A stretch of 9,240 nucleotides of DNA, from the NCBI GenBank assembly GCA_949128015.1, contig CASBRC010000318.1:1-9240 (forward strand), written 5' to 3'. Below are positions 7,842 to 9,240 of this stretch, piece after piece; positions within the stretch are counted from its first letter, which is position 1; every line of letters starts with the position of its first letter. The stretch is from Synechococcales cyanobacterium PMM_0003 (GTDB lineage Bacteria > Cyanobacteriota > Cyanobacteriia > Pseudanabaenales > Pseudanabaenaceae). Below the pieces are notes generated by a model. It did not search any database and was not told the DNA's origin. It was given only the letters and a program-made list of their open reading frames with translations. Position numbers and translations under genes: made by a program.

Positions 7842-8219
7842 ATGATAGAAACTACTTTTGTAAAGGTTTTAGAGGCTGCTGACGGACTTTTGCTAGAAGA
7901 GCAAGAGAGTTTAGTTGAAATTTTACAAAATCGTTTGCGCGATCGCCGTAGAGCCGAATTAATTAAAGATGTTAAAGAAGCTCAACAGGAATTTGAGTCA
8001 GGGCAGTGTAAACCAGTTTCTCCTGAACAACTGATAATAGAATCTGCAATATTGGAACTTAAACCTAATGAATTTAGGCAAGTTGTTGAATGGCTTCTCG
8101 ATCTTGATTATCAGCGTTGGGATGAGGAGTTGGAGTCTGATATTGAGGATGGGAAGTTAGATCTTTTGGCGCAGGAGGCAATTTATGATTTTGAAAATGG
8201 ATTCTGTAAACAACTCTAA
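7842..8219 (+). CDS. Hybrid antitoxin made of two related cyanobacterial antitoxin families
   Basis: A 125-residue protein with two halves. Residues 1-64 (MIETTFVKVLEAADGL ... RDRRRAELIKDV ... FESGQCKPVSPEQL) resemble a family of ~75-residue cyanobacterial TA antitoxins and appear to lack only the last few residues. Residues 66-125 (IIESAILELKPNEFRQVVEW ... FENGFCKQL) resemble a second family whose own start codon is missing. The halves share the ending pattern FExGxCK, so they are distant relatives. The junction is near base 8030-8045. The second half directly precedes, and overlaps by one base (TAATG), a RelE-like toxin, as its cognate antitoxin normally would, so the hybrid may still neutralise that toxin. 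No DNA-binding motif is evident. The alternative is a genuine two-domain antitoxin. Family assignment is from memory of sequence patterns, not a search. Confidence 0.75.
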   Translation: MIETTFVKVLEAADGLLLEEQESLVEILQNRLRDRRRAELIKDVKEAQQEFESGQCKPVSPEQLIIESAILELKPNEFRQVVEWLLDLDYQRWDEELESDIEDGKLDLLAQEAIYDFENGFCKQL

Positions 8220-8476
8220 TGCATTTTACTACTAGGCGCTTTTGGGAATATTACGGAGCATTGCCTAAATCTGTGCAACTCTCTGCCGATGAGAGTTATG
8301 AGTTACTGAAAGTCAATCCTTCTCATCCATCTTTACATTTTAAGAGGGTTGGTAAGTATTGGTCTGTGAGAATTAGTAAAGAATATCGGGCGGTGGGTGT
8401 TGAGATTGAGCAGGGTGTTTCTTGGTTTTGGATTGGTACTCATGCAAAATACGATCGCCTCATTGGGAAAGAATAA
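8219..8476 (+). CDS. RelE/ParE-superfamily toxin
   Basis: An 85-residue protein beginning MHFTTRRFWEYYGALP and containing the RelE-superfamily core HPSLHFKRVGKYWSVRISKEYRAV (about 40-63), followed by a strand VSWFWIGTHAKYDRLI. This is the cyanobacterial type found behind the second antitoxin family fused upstream. Such proteins are mRNA interferases or gyrase inhibitors; which applies here cannot be read from the sequence. Start and stop look intact and the length is normal. Its ATG overlaps the TAA of the hybrid antitoxin (TAATG), indicating translational coupling. It is the only toxin in the cluster that appears complete. Confidence 0.85.
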   Translation: MHFTTRRFWEYYGALPKSVQLSADESYELLKVNPSHPSLHFKRVGKYWSVRISKEYRAVGVEIEQGVSWFWIGTHAKYDRLIGKE

Positions 8477-8481
8477 AATTA

Positions 8482-8494
8482 TCGGTTCAACCGA
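8482..8494. repeat. Short palindrome after the RelE-like gene
   Basis: TCGGTT-C-AACCGA is a perfect dyad 6 bases after the toxin stop codon and 3 bases before repeat copy 2. As a hairpin it would have a 5-bp stem and 3-base loop, weak for a terminator, and on the plus strand it is followed by A residues rather than T. Function unknown. Confidence 0.4.
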
Positions 8495-8497
8495 AAA

Positions 8498-8594
8498 GCG
8501 ATCGCAACATCTCTTAATCTCTAACAAAATCTGCGATCGCATTTTTGCAAATTACTGAGTATTGCGATCGCAAAAAACAATTATTGCTAAAATA
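8498..8594 (+). repeat. Copy 2 of the ~97-bp repeated leader element
   Basis: Second copy of the element at 7298-7393, beginning exactly 1200 bases later. It lies between the RelE-like toxin and the DUF433 antitoxin. HIP1-type sites are at 8498, 8533 and 8564 (the last inside the 12-base palindrome TTGCGATCGCAA), followed by a -10-like TAAAAT at 8588-8593, 28 bases before the antitoxin ATG. The two HIP1 sites altered in copy 1 or in its flanks are perfect here. Confidence 0.9.
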
Positions 8595-8621
8595 TCAGAT
8601 ATATCTAGATATCACAAATTT

Positions 8622-8840
8622 ATGTTTAGAGACTCAAAGTTTATTAGCAGATCTCCCGATGTTATGGGTGGTACGACTGTATTTACAAATACCAGAGTTC
8701 CTGTACAAACGCTTTTAGATTATCTTAAAGCAGGGGAATCCATTGATGATTTTTTAGATGGTTTTCCAACTGTAAATAGGGAACAGGTTATTTACTTTTT
8801 GGAAGAGTTAGGAAGAGCATTTTTTAGTGTGTCGGCGTAA
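8622..8840 (+). CDS. DUF433-family antitoxin
   Basis: A 72-residue protein with the DUF433 (PF04255) signature: ISRSPDVMGGTTVFTNTRVP (residues 8-27), then LLDYLKAGESIDDFLDGFP (31-49) and REQVIYFLEE (53-62). The domain is a small helix-turn-helix-like fold found as the antitoxin partner of PIN-like toxins of the DUF5615 group; that partner follows after a single base. The frame could be extended to a TTG at 8562, but that would run into the repeat element; ATG 8622 starts just before the conserved domain, although its Shine-Dalgarno is weak. The family normally ends in a helix close to the one seen here, so the gene looks intact. Confidence 0.87.
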   Translation: MFRDSKFISRSPDVMGGTTVFTNTRVPVQTLLDYLKAGESIDDFLDGFPTVNREQVIYFLEELGRAFFSVSA

Positions 8841-8841
8841 T

Positions 8842-9228
8842 ATGAGGATTCTTTTGGATGAGTGTGTCGATCGCCGATTCGCTAGAGAGATTATTGGCTA
8901 TGAGGTGAAGACAGTTCCGCAAATGGGATGGGCAGGAGTTAAAAATGGTAAGCTTTTAGCTCTTGCTGTAGAAGAGTTTGATGTATTTGTGACGGTTGAT
9001 CGCAATTTGTCTTTTTAACAAAATATACCTCAGTTTGATATTGCTGTAGTGGTTTTGCAAGCACCATCAAATAGCTTAGCTGCGCTCAAGCCTTTAGCAT
9101 CAAATCTTTTAGCGGTTCTGGATTCAGCAAATAAGGGTCAAGTTACAGTTGTGGCAGAATGCGATCGCAAATTGCTTGTTGACAGGTTTATGAGTATTGC
9201 GTCAATATCTCACAAATTACTGCAATGA
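8842..9228 (+). pseudogene. DUF5615 PIN-like toxin interrupted by an in-frame stop
   Basis: From ATG 8842 (1 base after the DUF433 stop) the frame reads MRILLDECVDRRFAREIIG, VKTVPQMGWAGVKNGKLLAL and FDVFVTVDRNLSF, the hallmark of DUF5615 (PF18480) Mut7-C/PIN-like proteins, with acidic residues Asp6 and Asp53 in the expected places. A TAA at 9016-9018 then ends it at 58 residues, about half the family length. The same frame continues without further stops for 69 codons to TGA 9226 and still encodes family sequence (QNIPQFDIAVVVLQAPSN, then LAALKPLA and GQVTVV). The usual family residue at the stop is Gln, so CAA to TAA is the simplest origin. The last ~20 codons after GQVTVV look unlike the family. 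Most likely a recently inactivated toxin; a sequencing error or readthrough is possible. Confidence 0.85.
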
Positions 9229-9240
9229 GTATCTATAATG

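Noticed and set aside
8482..8494. Intrinsic terminator for the TA operon
   Set aside because: The stem is short, the loop tiny, and no T-run follows on the coding strand.
7298..8594. Transposon or insertion sequence bounded by the two repeat copies
   Set aside because: The copies are direct, no transposase is present, and no target-site duplication or terminal inverted repeat was found.
8562..8621. TTG start that would lengthen the DUF433 antitoxin by 20 residues
   Set aside because: The extra sequence is translated repeat element, not family sequence, and covers the likely -10 region.
9225..9240. ATG overlapping the TGA at 9226 (ATGA), possibly the start of another gene
   Set aside because: Only five codons are visible before the window ends, so there is no way to support it.
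1..9240. CRISPR array, tRNA or rRNA genes
   Set aside because: No regularly spaced short repeats, cloverleaf-like segments or conserved rRNA sequence were seen.

Overview
The window looks like a chromosomal segment of a cyanobacterium. The octamer GCGATCGC (HIP1, a cyanobacterial hallmark) occurs more than twenty times, inside genes and between them. The protein families also fit: a large dynamin-like GTPase, a ComEC with a decayed C-terminal domain, DUF433/DUF5615 pairs and the small antitoxins common in filamentous cyanobacteria. The genus cannot be fixed from the sequence alone; a Pseudanabaena-like organism is only a guess.

Layout. Positions 1-7201 are carried on the minus strand. Read in the direction of transcription, the order is: a 91-residue zinc-ribbon-like protein (7201-6926); comEC, the DNA-uptake channel (6921-4567, 4 bases downstream); and an exported S9 prolyl-oligopeptidase-type hydrolase (4522-2543). 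These three are closely spaced and probably form an operon. After a gap of about 100 bases with a hairpin-like inverted repeat comes a dynamin-family GTPase (2441 to the left edge, C-terminus cut off by the window). A short divergent intergenic region (7202-7426) separates this block from the right-hand part.

Positions 7298-9228 on the plus strand are a small toxin-antitoxin (TA) island with clear signs of decay and rearrangement. The order is: a YefM/Phd-like antitoxin; a YoeB toxin cut after about 55 residues, without its catalytic C-terminus; directly fused in frame, a cyanobacterial antitoxin of one family whose C-terminus runs into the body of a second, related antitoxin; an apparently intact RelE/ParE-type toxin overlapping by one base (TAATG); then a DUF433 antitoxin; then a DUF5615 PIN-like toxin interrupted by an in-frame TAA.

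The two parts of the island each begin with a copy of the same ~97-bp non-coding element (7298-7393 and 8498-8594). The copies are about 90% identical and offset by exactly 1200 bases at their 5' ends. This repeat sits just upstream of both antitoxin genes and carries three GCGATCG(C) sites, a palindrome and a -10-like box. It may be a shared promoter/operator or a recombination substrate through which TA modules are gained and lost. The collapsed mosaic, the repeated leader and the nonsense-broken toxin are the main points of interest here.
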